Source of the DNA: JBQTII01 sp052387905
GTDB taxonomy: Bacteria > Actinomycetota > Actinomycetes > Sporichthyales > Sporichthyaceae
Assembly: GCA_052387905.1 (NCBI GenBank)
Contig: JBQTIR010000036.1
Coordinates: 62,001 to 126,000 of the forward strand
Direction of reading: 5' to 3'
DNA: 64,000 nucleotides
The position numbers and the translations under genes are program-made. The notes below the pieces were generated by a model, which was not told the origin of the DNA, searched no databases, and worked only from the letters and a program-made list of their open reading frames with translations. Positions 15,813 to 25,140 of the stretch are shown in pieces (positions within the stretch are counted from its first letter, which is position 1; the number at the start of each line of letters is the position of its first letter).

Positions 15813-16694
15813 TTAGGGCAGGAAGTCCGTCAGCGCCGCCAGGGTCTCGGCGGGTGCCTCTTCCGGGAGGAAGTGCCCGCCGGGGACGGTATGCCCGCGG
15901 ACATCAAGGGCGCGCGCCTGCCAGGACTGCAGGACGTCGTAGCGCCGACCGACGAACCCATGCTCACCCCACAGCGCCAGGAGTGGACATTCGACGCGGC
16001 GGTCGAGGTCGGCCTCGTCGTGCTCGAGGTCGATGCCGGCTCCGGCGCGGTAGTCCTCACACGTGGCGTGCACGGTCGCCGGGTCGGTGAAGGCCGCGAC
16101 GTACTCGGCCATCGCGGCTTCGCTGAAGCTGCTGCTCGCACTCCAGCCCTGCAGGCACCAGCGGACGAAGAACTCCGGGTCGGCCGCGATGAGGCGCTCG
16201 GGCAGGTCGAAGGGCTGACTCAGGAAGAACCAGTGGAAGTACACCCGCGCCATCACCTCGTCGGCGGTCCGGAACACCTGCAGGGTCGGGACGATGTCGA
16301 GCACCGCCAGGCGGGTCACCCGCTCGGGATGGTCCAGCGCCATCCGGTGCCCGACCCGGCCGCCGCGGTCGTGCCCGACCACAGCGAAGGACTCGAAGCC
16401 GAGCGCGGTCATCACCTCGACCTGGTCGGTGGCCATCACGCGCTTGCTGTAGAGCTCACCACCGGGCTTGCCACCCGGTTTCCCGCTGGCGCCGTACCCG
16501 CGCAGATCCGGCACCACGACGGTGTACCGCGCACTCAGAGCCGGCGCGATGTGCTCCCAGATCGCCCCGGTCTGCGGGTAGCCGTGCAGCAGCAGAACCG
16601 GTGGACCGGACCCTGCGACCCGCACCGCGATGTCGACGTTGCTGGTCGCGATCGTGGACCGGGTGAAGTCTTGCAGCAGTGTGGGCGCAGTCAT
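15813..16694 (-). CDS. haloacetate (fluoroacetate-type) dehalogenase
   Basis: A 293-residue alpha/beta hydrolase predicted to cleave C-halogen bonds of haloacetates by Asp attack. The nucleophile elbow is GHDRGGRVGHR with Asp109 in place of Ser and Arg110/Arg113 for the carboxylate; Asp133 (AVLDIVP), His154-Trp155 (YFHWFF), Tyr215 (CEDYRAGA) and His274 (GGHFLPEEAP) match the known set Asp110, Arg111, Arg114, Asp134, His155, Trp156, Tyr219 and His280 of the Rhodopseudomonas fluoroacetate dehalogenase. The His-Trp-Tyr trio forms the halide pocket in that enzyme. The upstream GNAT stop overlaps this ATG as ATGA. Family firm; fluoride specificity inferred. Confidence 0.82.
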   Translation of the reverse strand: MTAPTLLQDFTRSTIATSNVDIAVRVAGSGPPVLLLHGYPQTGAIWEHIAPALSARYTVVVPDLRGYGASGKPGGKPGGELYSKRVMATDQVEVMTALGFESFAVVGHDRGGRVGHRMALDHPERVTRLAVLDIVPTLQVFRTADEVMARVYFHWFFLSQPFDLPERLIAADPEFFVRWCLQGWSASSSFSEAAMAEYVAAFTDPATVHATCEDYRAGAGIDLEHDEADLDRRVECPLLALWGEHGFVGRRYDVLQSWQARALDVRGHTVPGGHFLPEEAPAETLAALTDFLP

Positions 16695-17257
16695 GGGGTG
16701 ATCCTCCGGTGCATCACGAGGCCGTCGAGGCTGACGCCGTCGGGCATCACCTGGGGTAGCGGATCGCCGCCAGTGAAGCCCCAGGAGCGGTAGAGCGGGA
16801 CGCCGGGCATTGTCGCCATCAGCGTGAGTTCGGTGAAGCCCTCGGCCCGGGCGGCGTCCTCGCAGGCGACCAGAATCGCGCGGGCCAGGCCGCGCCGGGT
16901 CCAGTCGGGATGAACGAACATGGCGCGGACCCGGGCGGGTTCGGTGCCCGGGTCCAGCAGTCGGCCGTCGTCGGGGCCGGCGACCGCTCCGTTGAACAGG
17001 CGCAAGCGCCGGCTCCAACCGCCGCACGCCACCAGCTGTCCTGTCGGCGCCGCCGCGGCGAAGTAGGTCCCGTCCTCGACGAGCGAGTGGTCCAGGACTG
17101 CGATGTGCGCCAGTGCGCTCGCAGTCTGCGCGGCGTCGTAGAAGGCCGGAAAGATCGCTTCCACGCTGACCTGGATCAGCGCGGTGAGGGCGTCGGTGTC
17201 GGCCGGATCGGCCACGCGCAGAGGGATCGAAGGCGTGTTCTGGGTCACAGGGTTCAT
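16691..17257 (-). CDS. GNAT-family N-acetyltransferase
   Basis: A 188-residue acetyltransferase. Motif A is VRAMFVHPDWTRRGLARAILVACED, with the pyrophosphate loop as RRGLAR, and motif B is GVPLYRSWGF. The frame remains open far upstream as an artefact of high GC; ATG 17257 gives a normal GNAT length. It is coupled by ATGA to the haloacetate dehalogenase, so the two are probably co-expressed, and is divergent from typA. The acceptor is unknown. Confidence 0.85.
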   Translation of the reverse strand: MNPVTQNTPSIPLRVADPADTDALTALIQVSVEAIFPAFYDAAQTASALAHIAVLDHSLVEDGTYFAAAAPTGQLVACGGWSRRLRLFNGAVAGPDDGRLLDPGTEPARVRAMFVHPDWTRRGLARAILVACEDAARAEGFTELTLMATMPGVPLYRSWGFTGGDPLPQVMPDGVSLDGLVMHRRITP

Positions 17258-17350
17258 CGTGCCCGATGTCGTGCTGGTCGGGTCAGGCGCAGGTGTGGGG
17301 GAGGATAGGGGGTCGTTCCCTTCGCTTGACTGCTGTTCAGGAGTTCCGCT

Positions 17351-19212
<1,862 letters not shown>

Positions 19213-19216
<4 letters not shown>

Positions 19217-21339
19217 GGCATGCCGACCAGGGCCTTGCGCAGGAAGTCGAGTTGGAACAGCAGCAGGTTCTCCGCGACGACCTCCTGCGGGGTCATGTGG
19301 GTGACGCCCGAGAGTGGCAGCACCTGGTGGGGGTAGCCGGCGGCGAGCAGGGCTGCGGAGAGCTGCAGGGTGTGGGCGGCGACCACGTTGTCGTCGGCGA
19401 GGCCGTGGATCAGCAACAGGGCGCGGACCGGATCGCCGGGGCCCACGCGCAGGATCGGGTTGAGCTGACCCTGCGTCACCAGTGACGAGCGGGCGTAGTT
19501 GGCGGGGTCGGCGGCAGGGGTGCCGAGGTAGCGCTCGGTGTAGTGGGTGTCATACAACGCCCAGTCGGTGACCGGGGCGCCGGCGATGCCGGCATGGAAC
19601 ACATCGGGGCGGCTGAGCACGGCCAGCGCCGCGAGGTAGCCGCCGAAGGACCAGCCGCGGATCCCGACCCGGGTCAGGTCCAGGTCGGCGCATTCTTCTG
19701 CGGCGGCATGCAGCGCGTCGATCTGGTCTTCCAGGACCGGCCCGGCCAGGTCCCCGTGCACGTCCCACTCCCACTGCGGACCGCGCCCCGGGGTGCCGCG
19801 CCCGTCGGCGACCACGACCGCGTAGCCCTGATCGGCCCACCACTGCGCCTCGTTGAAGCCGTTGCGCGCCGACAGCACCCGCTGGGCATGGGGCCCGCCG
19901 TAAGGATCCATCAGCACCGGAAGAGGCGTTCCTGCGACGTGTCCGGTCGGTAGCAACAGCGCTGTGCGCACGGCCCGTTTGCCCGCGTCGAGCATCCGCG
20001 GGGCGGGGGATACGGGCGGCGCCAGGGCCGCGGTCGCAATCTTCCCGAGGACGACGCCGTCGCGCAGGACCTGGGTCCGGCGGCCGGCGAAGTCCAGCCC
20101 CGCCGAGCTGAGCACGGTCAGTGGGCCCCCGGTGGTCGCGGTGTGCACCCCCGCCGTGGTCGAGATCCGCCGGGGTCCCTCGGGCCCGGTCCGGAAGACG
20201 TGGACCTCGGTCGGGGCGTCCGGCTCCGAGGCGGTGAACAGCGCCTGACCGTCGTCGATTCCGAGGACGGAGCGCACATACAACTCGCCCGAGAGTCGAT
20301 CTGTGGCGCCGGAGACCAGCGGGCGCAGATCCGGGAGCGTCGCCACCCTCAGCAGTTGGTCCGGGCCGAGCCACGCGGGGACACCGTCGACGAGGTCCTG
20401 CCAGACCTCGTCGGCCTGCAAATGCAGTGGCGCGCTGGCGCCGGTGCTGACATCGATCGCGGCGACCTGGCTGCGGCGCTGGTCGCGGGACTGCACGTGC
20501 AGCAGCGGCGGACCGAGGGCTGACCAGTGCACCCCGGTCAGGTACTCGTAGCGCTCGTTGTCCCACGCCACATCCAGGCGAGAGCCGTCGAGCCGCAACA
20601 GGTGCAGCGTCACCACAGCATTAGGCGTCCCCGCCGCGGGGTAGGCGATCTCCAGCGGCGGCTGCCCTGGGTGCGCCGGGTCGGCGATGTGCCAGCGGGA
20701 GACCGGGGAGTTGTCGACCCGGGCCACCAGCAACGACTCCCCATCCGGCGACCACCAGTACCCGCGAAAGCGCCCCATCTCCTCCGCCGCGATGAACTCG
20801 GCAAGCCCCCAGGTCACCTCGCCGCCCGCATCCTGGCCGGGCAGCGCCCGGTCCCCGGAGCCCTCGACACCGATCACGCGCAGCTCGTTTCCTGCGACGT
20901 AGGCGATGTGACGTCCCGTCGGATCGGGACGAGGGTCGATCACCGGCTCGACCGCGTTGAGGTTGCGCGCTCCGCCGGCGACCAGATCAGCGACGTACAG
21001 ACCGCCGGACAGTGTGAAGGCCGCGAGGCGTACCTCGCGGTCGGTGGCGTAGCCAACAACACCGCCCGCCCCTTCGCGGGTGCGTTCGCGGCGGGCGCGT
21101 TCGGCGACGGACAGTTCTTCCGCCCCGGCGAACAGCTCGCGCGGGTCAGCGGCGACGCGCTCGGTCAACCCGTCGGCTCCGACGTCGGCCACCCAGAGCA
21201 TCGTCGTACGGTCTGAGCCCGAGGCCGAGCGCAGGAACGCCACCCTGGTTCCGTCGGGGGACGCGACCAGGTTGCGGGGGGCTCCCAGGGTGAAGCGCTG
21301 GGTCCGTGCCGACAACCGCGGAAAGCTCAGCTCGCCCAT
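19213..21339 (-). CDS. S9-family prolyl oligopeptidase/DPP IV-like peptidase
   Basis: A 708-residue cytoplasmic serine peptidase. The N-terminal two thirds form a DPP IV-type beta-propeller (repeated SPDG, GRHIAYV and WSPDGESLLVARVD motifs); the C-terminal domain has the nucleophile GWSFGGYLAAL, Asp in HGLADDNV and His in SGVTHMTP. No signal peptide is evident. Such enzymes cut dipeptides with proline or alanine at position two. ATG 21339 starts MGELSFPRLSARTQRFTLG, as in relatives. Its upstream region shares a divergent gap with the DUF3040-like gene. Confidence 0.9.
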
Positions 21340-21410
21340 GCCGAGATCCTCCCAGCATTTGCGCGGCCGGTGCGGCACCGAACGCGGCTACACCCAGTCG
21401 GGGAAGGGAT

Positions 21411-21424
21411 ATTCCGCTCGGAAT
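21411..21424. promoter_or_regulatory. 14-bp palindrome in a divergent promoter region
   Basis: ATTCCGCTCGGAAT is a perfect 6-2-6 palindrome between the S9 peptidase (leftward) and the small membrane protein gene (rightward). Position and symmetry suit a repressor site; no cognate regulator is adjacent. Confidence 0.35.
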
Positions 21425-21475
21425 GGAGCAGGATATGAACCTGATCCTCGGTTGACGGGTGGGTGTCCTGTGGCG

Positions 21476-21814
21476 ATGTCAGCGCACGAGCGCAGGGTGT
21501 TGGCCGCGACCGCCCGTGAATTCGCGGCACAGGATGCCGCGCTGGCTGAGGCATTGCGCACCTGGACCGAACCCACGTCGGACCTCGCCGACGAGCCGCC
21601 CGCCGCCGGGCTGCGTCCCGCGCCGTGGCCGGACTGGTGCTGGCGGGATCGGGTGCGCGCCTGGCTGCGCAACCCGGTTGCGGTGGCCGCGACAGGTGGG
21701 CTGCTTTTTGTCGGGTCCATGCTGATGGCGTCGATGGACGGTGAGTCAGGCTCACCCGAATTCGGTGAGGTGGAGATCTTCACCGAGCAGGTTCCGACAC
21801 CGCTCAGTAGGTGA
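21476..21814 (+). CDS. DUF3040-like small membrane protein
   Basis: A 112-residue protein. The N-terminus MSAHERRVLAATAREFAAQDAALAEAL resembles the opening helix of actinobacterial DUF3040 proteins, followed by an acidic/proline linker, WCWRDRVRAWLRNPVAV and a single hydrophobic segment AATGGLLFVGSMLMAS. The tail is acidic. GTG 21470 is an alternative start adding two residues. Function unknown. The 3' end overlaps the convergent cupin gene by 11 bases. Confidence 0.6.
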   Translation: MSAHERRVLAATAREFAAQDAALAEALRTWTEPTSDLADEPPAAGLRPAPWPDWCWRDRVRAWLRNPVAVAATGGLLFVGSMLMASMDGESGSPEFGEVEIFTEQVPTPLSR

Positions 21815-22772
21815 GTGGTGAGTCCAGGCACTGCATCGGTGGGGGCGCCGGAAGCGCGGTGGGGACGTCCACGGGGAACCCGTTCGGGATGTCCAGGACG
21901 ACCGCGAGGTACTCCGCGCTATCGGCGCCGGGGTTCGTGATCAGCTGCGGCGCGCCGGCGGCGTCGTGCAGGTAAGCCGAGCCGGGTTTCTGCACCGTCG
22001 ATTCGTTGCAGCCGGTGAAGCGGGTCGCCTGCCCGCTGATCGCAATGACGAAGGTCTCATCCGGCAGGAAATGCCAGCCGCTGTTGTAGCCCGCGGGCAG
22101 GGTGTAGCGGTACAGCGCGATCTGCTCGTGATCGATCAGATCGAAGCCCTTGTCCACGGTGGAGATTCCCGAGGCGATCACCGAGGTCTGGGCGCCAGAC
22201 CCGCGGGGGCAGGACTTGGCAGGCAGCACCGGGTCGACGACCTCGCCAAGCGTCGCCGCCTCGCCCTCGGAGCTGGCGTCCGGGGCGTGTCGGTGCAACT
22301 GGGCGGCGGTTTGGGGCACCCCCAGCGCTTCGGAGGTGAGGGAGATCAGCTCGACCGGCTCATTGCCGGTGTTCACCGTCATCCCCGTCAGGGTCTTGGT
22401 ATCGGCGGTGCGCAAGTAGTAGTACGCAGGAAACGCGCGCCAGCGCTGCTGGGTGGTAGCGCCCTTGGTGCAGGAGGGGAAGTGTGCGAGCGGGCCGTCC
22501 TGGTTCAGCGCAATGGTCGATCCTGGGCCCTCCCAGCGCAGGATCTGCCCGGGACCCAGAATGTGCCGCGAGACCGTGATCTTCTTGCCCTCGGCCAGCG
22601 GATACGTGAAGTCGCCGAATTGGATCCCGGCGGTGACGAACTCCGCGCTCATCCCGACCGGGCCGAGTCCGTCTGAACGGGCACCCGCCTGGGGTGCGAC
22701 GACGATCGGAGTCGCCGCGGCCACCAGTGCCGCCGCAGCGGCAAGCGGTACGACGGCGCGGAGCTTCGGCAT
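21804..22772 (-). CDS. secreted protein with C-terminal cupin domain
   Basis: A 322-residue predicted exported protein. The signal peptide is VVPLAAAAALVAAATPIVVAPQAGA. The mature part has an N-terminal region containing VSRHILGPGQILRWEGPG and a C-terminal cupin-like barrel (YRYTLPAGYNSGWHFLPDETFVIAISGQATRF ... PGSAYLHD). The cupin has only part of the usual His/Glu metal set, with His in GWHFLPDE. GGGAGG precedes the ATG. A perfect 8-bp inverted repeat with a TTAGG-N4-CCTAA core sits directly before the ribosome site, suggesting iron or similar metal control. Function unknown. Confidence 0.7.
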   Translation of the reverse strand: MPKLRAVVPLAAAAALVAAATPIVVAPQAGARSDGLGPVGMSAEFVTAGIQFGDFTYPLAEGKKITVSRHILGPGQILRWEGPGSTIALNQDGPLAHFPSCTKGATTQQRWRAFPAYYYLRTADTKTLTGMTVNTGNEPVELISLTSEALGVPQTAAQLHRHAPDASSEGEAATLGEVVDPVLPAKSCPRGSGAQTSVIASGISTVDKGFDLIDHEQIALYRYTLPAGYNSGWHFLPDETFVIAISGQATRFTGCNESTVQKPGSAYLHDAAGAPQLITNPGADSAEYLAVVLDIPNGFPVDVPTALPAPPPMQCLDSPLTY

Positions 22773-22784
22773 GACGCCTCCCGA

Positions 22785-22812
22785 GAACTTAGGACTGCCT
22801 AACTCTAAGTTC
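22785..22812 (-). promoter_or_regulatory. operator-like inverted repeat before the cupin gene
   Basis: GAACTTAG (22785-22792) and CTAAGTTC (22805-22812) are perfect 8-bp inverted arms. Nested inside is TTAGG-ACTG-CCTAA (22789-22802), the inner symmetry of DtxR/IdeR/DmdR boxes. It ends 12 bases from the start codon at 22772. The iron-regulator reading is an inference from pattern. Confidence 0.5.
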
Positions 22813-22840
22813 CGCACCCTCCCTGGGCAATTCGCAACCC

Positions 22841-23497
22841 TCAGGCTGGGGGTTCTCCGGCAGGCGTCGCCGGTGTGCCGCGCCGGGTCATGGTGATCCC
22901 CCCGACGGTCAGCACGGCCAGGCCGCCGATCGCGAGCAGGAACGGCAATGACGTGGGATCGGCGCCGAACGCTCCGGCGGCGACGTAGGCGCTGGTTCCG
23001 GGCAGGACGCCGATGGCGGTCCCCAGTAGATAGTCCCGGGTGCGGACCCCGGTGAGTCCGCACGCGTAATTGAAGAGCGTGAACGGCACGATCGGCACCA
23101 GGCGCACGCCGATGATCGCTGCCAGGCCACGGCGCCGCACGAGCGCGTCGATCCGCGCCAGGCGCTCCCCGCTGATCTGGACCACCGCGGGACGGCCCAG
23201 CGCGCGGGCGATGCCGAAGGTGGCGGCGGCGCCGACGAGTCCCCCGGCGTAGACCGCGGGCAGAGCCACCGCGAAACCGAACAGCACACCGGCGGCGATG
23301 CTCAGCGGTGCCAGCGGAAGCGGCAACAGGCTGATGGCGGCGAAGGCCGCCGCGAACAGGACCGGGCCGGCGGGTCCGGCGTCGTCGGCCCAGTCCCGGA
23401 TCTCGTCGCTGCTGGGCAGGCCGGTGAACGCCAGGACGACGGCGACCGCCGCGATGAGCGCCCCGAGGACGATCAGGCGGGAACGCGCCGAGAACAC
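22841..23497 (-). CDS. TVP38/TMEM64-family membrane protein
   Basis: A roughly 218-residue protein of the VTT/DedA-related family, whose members act in lipid scrambling or envelope integrity. Hydrophobic segments alternate with the family core AAFAAISLLPLPLAPLSIAAGVLFG and the re-entrant motif RLVPIVPFTLFNYACGLTGV. GTG 23497 is favoured because GGGGAGG lies just upstream, but GTG 23503 or an upstream ATG is possible. It is divergent from the phosphorylase-glycosyltransferase-radical SAM operon. Confidence 0.85.
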   Translation of the reverse strand: MFSARSRLIVLGALIAAVAVVLAFTGLPSSDEIRDWADDAGPAGPVLFAAAFAAISLLPLPLAPLSIAAGVLFGFAVALPAVYAGGLVGAAATFGIARALGRPAVVQISGERLARIDALVRRRGLAAIIGVRLVPIVPFTLFNYACGLTGVRTRDYLLGTAIGVLPGTSAYVAAGAFGADPTSLPFLLAIGGLAVLTVGGITMTRRGTPATPAGEPPA

Positions 23498-23579
23498 ACC
23501 CACCTCCCCGCCTGCGCCGCCCGAACTGACTGCAGGGACGCTATGCCATATCTGGTCGGTACAAGGAAAGGCTGTGCGC

Positions 23580-24380
23580 ATGCGGGTCGGGATCATCTCC
23601 GGGTCGGGGGCCTATGTGTGGCCAGGCCTGCTGCAGGCCTCCTCGCGCACCGTCGGCACGCCCTATGGCGAGGTCCCGGTCACCACGGGCCGCATCGGGG
23701 AGATCGACGTCGTGCACCTGAGTCGGCACGGCGCCGGACACGCGCGCCTGTCCACCCAGGTCACGCACAAGGCCAACATGTCCGCGCTGCGCAGCTGCGA
23801 GGTCGACGCGGTGTACTCCCTCACCGTGTGTGGTTCGGTCGACCCCGCGCTCACCCCGGGCACCCTCATCGCCTTCGACGACCTGTACTTCCTGTCCAAC
23901 CGCCTGCCCGACGGGTCGATCTGCACCTGGTTCGACACCCCCGAGGCCGGACGGGCGCACTGGATCTTCGAGTCCCCGTTCAGTCCGGAGGTTCGCGCCG
24001 CGGTACTGGCCGCCGGCACCGCCGCGGGCACGCCCGTGGTCGACGGAGGCTGCTACGGCTACGTCGACGGCCCACGGTTCAACACCCGCACCGAGATCGC
24101 GGCCCTCGGCGGGATCGGTGTTGCGGCCCTCAGCCAGACCGCCGGGCCCGAGATCGTCCTGGCCGGAGAGGCGGAACTGCCCCTGGCCCTGCTCGGCTTC
24201 GTCACCGACCACTGCAACGGCACCGCCCCCGGCGGCCATGACACTCCCGTCGCGGATCTGATCAGGCTGCTGCAGGCCAGCGGCGCGATCTTCGCCGACC
24301 TGATCGCAGCGACCCTGCCTGTGCTCGCGGCGGGGCCAGCGCCCACGCCGCCCGGCGTCGTCTACCGCTTCGGGTCTTGA
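23580..24380 (+). CDS. MTAP/PNP-family nucleoside phosphorylase
   Basis: A 266-residue phosphorylase of the methylthioadenosine/inosine phosphorylase fold, which releases a purine base and a sugar-1-phosphate. Seen: phosphate loop ISGSGAY, SRHGAGHARLSTQVTHKANMSAL (family RHG..H..P..VN..AN), YGYVDGPRFNTRTEI and GPEIVLAGEAELPLAL followed by VTDHCNG. The Met usually found before the conserved PE (GMT-type) is changed (ALSQTAGPE), so the nucleoside may differ from MTA. AAGGAAAGG precedes ATG 23580; GTG 23574 is also possible. First gene of a three-gene unit with a glycosyltransferase and a radical SAM fusion. Confidence 0.82.
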   Translation: MRVGIISGSGAYVWPGLLQASSRTVGTPYGEVPVTTGRIGEIDVVHLSRHGAGHARLSTQVTHKANMSALRSCEVDAVYSLTVCGSVDPALTPGTLIAFDDLYFLSNRLPDGSICTWFDTPEAGRAHWIFESPFSPEVRAAVLAAGTAAGTPVVDGGCYGYVDGPRFNTRTEIAALGGIGVAALSQTAGPEIVLAGEAELPLALLGFVTDHCNGTAPGGHDTPVADLIRLLQASGAIFADLIAATLPVLAAGPAPTPPGVVYRFGS

Positions 24381-24390
24381 GCGCGCAGCG

Positions 24391-25140
24391 GTGACTGAGG
24401 TGTCCGTAGCGTCGGTGTCGATTGTCGTCCCGGTCCGTAACGAGGCGGCCCTGGTCGCGGCATCGGTGTCGCGACTGCTGCGCGACTTCCCCGGCTGTGA
24501 GGTCATCGTGGTCGACGGGGCCAGCACCGACGGCACGCCGGACCTGGTGCCCGCCGGGGTCCAGGTGCTCCACAGCGCCCCCGGCCGTGCGGTGCAGCAG
24601 AACGCCGGCGCCGCCCAGGCGAAGGGCGACGTGCTCTGGTTCGTCCACGTCGACGCGCTGATCGACCCGCTGGCGCTGCGTCAGATTCATGATGCCCTGC
24701 GCGACCCCGGCGTCGTCGGAGGTGGGCTGAGTCTGCGCTTCGACGCCCGCAGCCGCGGGCTGGACTTCCTTGCGTGGAGCTCGAATCTGCGGGCCCGCCG
24801 GCTCGGACAGGTTTTCGGCGACCAGGCGCTGTTCGTGCGCCGCGAGCGTTTCGACGCGCTCGGTGGCTTCCCTGCGCTTGCGCTGATGGAGGATTTCGAA
24901 CTCTCGCGCCGCCTGCACCGCACCGGGCGTCTGGTGGTGCTGGCAGCCACCAGTACCGCGTCGGCCCGGCGCCTGCAGGCCCACGGAGTGTGGCGGATGA
25001 TCGCGTTCATGCAGGGCCTCAAGCTGGCCCACCTCGCCGGCCTGGACCCCGAGCGGATCCGGCGCCGCTACGAAGCCGGCCCACCGTGGCCGCTGCGCCG
25101 ACCCCCGGCAATCGCCGCCGCGCGGACCGCGGCCCGCTGA
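24391..25140 (+). CDS. family 2 glycosyltransferase, rSAM-associated type (TIGR04283-like)
   Basis: A 249-residue cytoplasmic GT-A glycosyltransferase. The nucleotide-sugar motifs are VVPVRNEA, VVDGASTDGT and GRAVQQNAGAAQAKGDVLWFVHVDA (in place of the DXD), with RRLGQVFGDQALFVRRERFDALGGFPALALMEDFELSRRL downstream, read in parts as the family signature. This subfamily is named for its habit of sitting beside radical SAM proteins, for example in arsenosugar loci. It lies 10 bases after the phosphorylase gene, and its stop overlaps the next ATG by one base (TGATG), so the three genes are almost certainly one operon. Confidence 0.85.
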   Translation: MTEVSVASVSIVVPVRNEAALVAASVSRLLRDFPGCEVIVVDGASTDGTPDLVPAGVQVLHSAPGRAVQQNAGAAQAKGDVLWFVHVDALIDPLALRQIHDALRDPGVVGGGLSLRFDARSRGLDFLAWSSNLRARRLGQVFGDQALFVRRERFDALGGFPALALMEDFELSRRLHRTGRLVVLAATSTASARRLQAHGVWRMIAFMQGLKLAHLAGLDPERIRRRYEAGPPWPLRRPPAIAAARTAAR

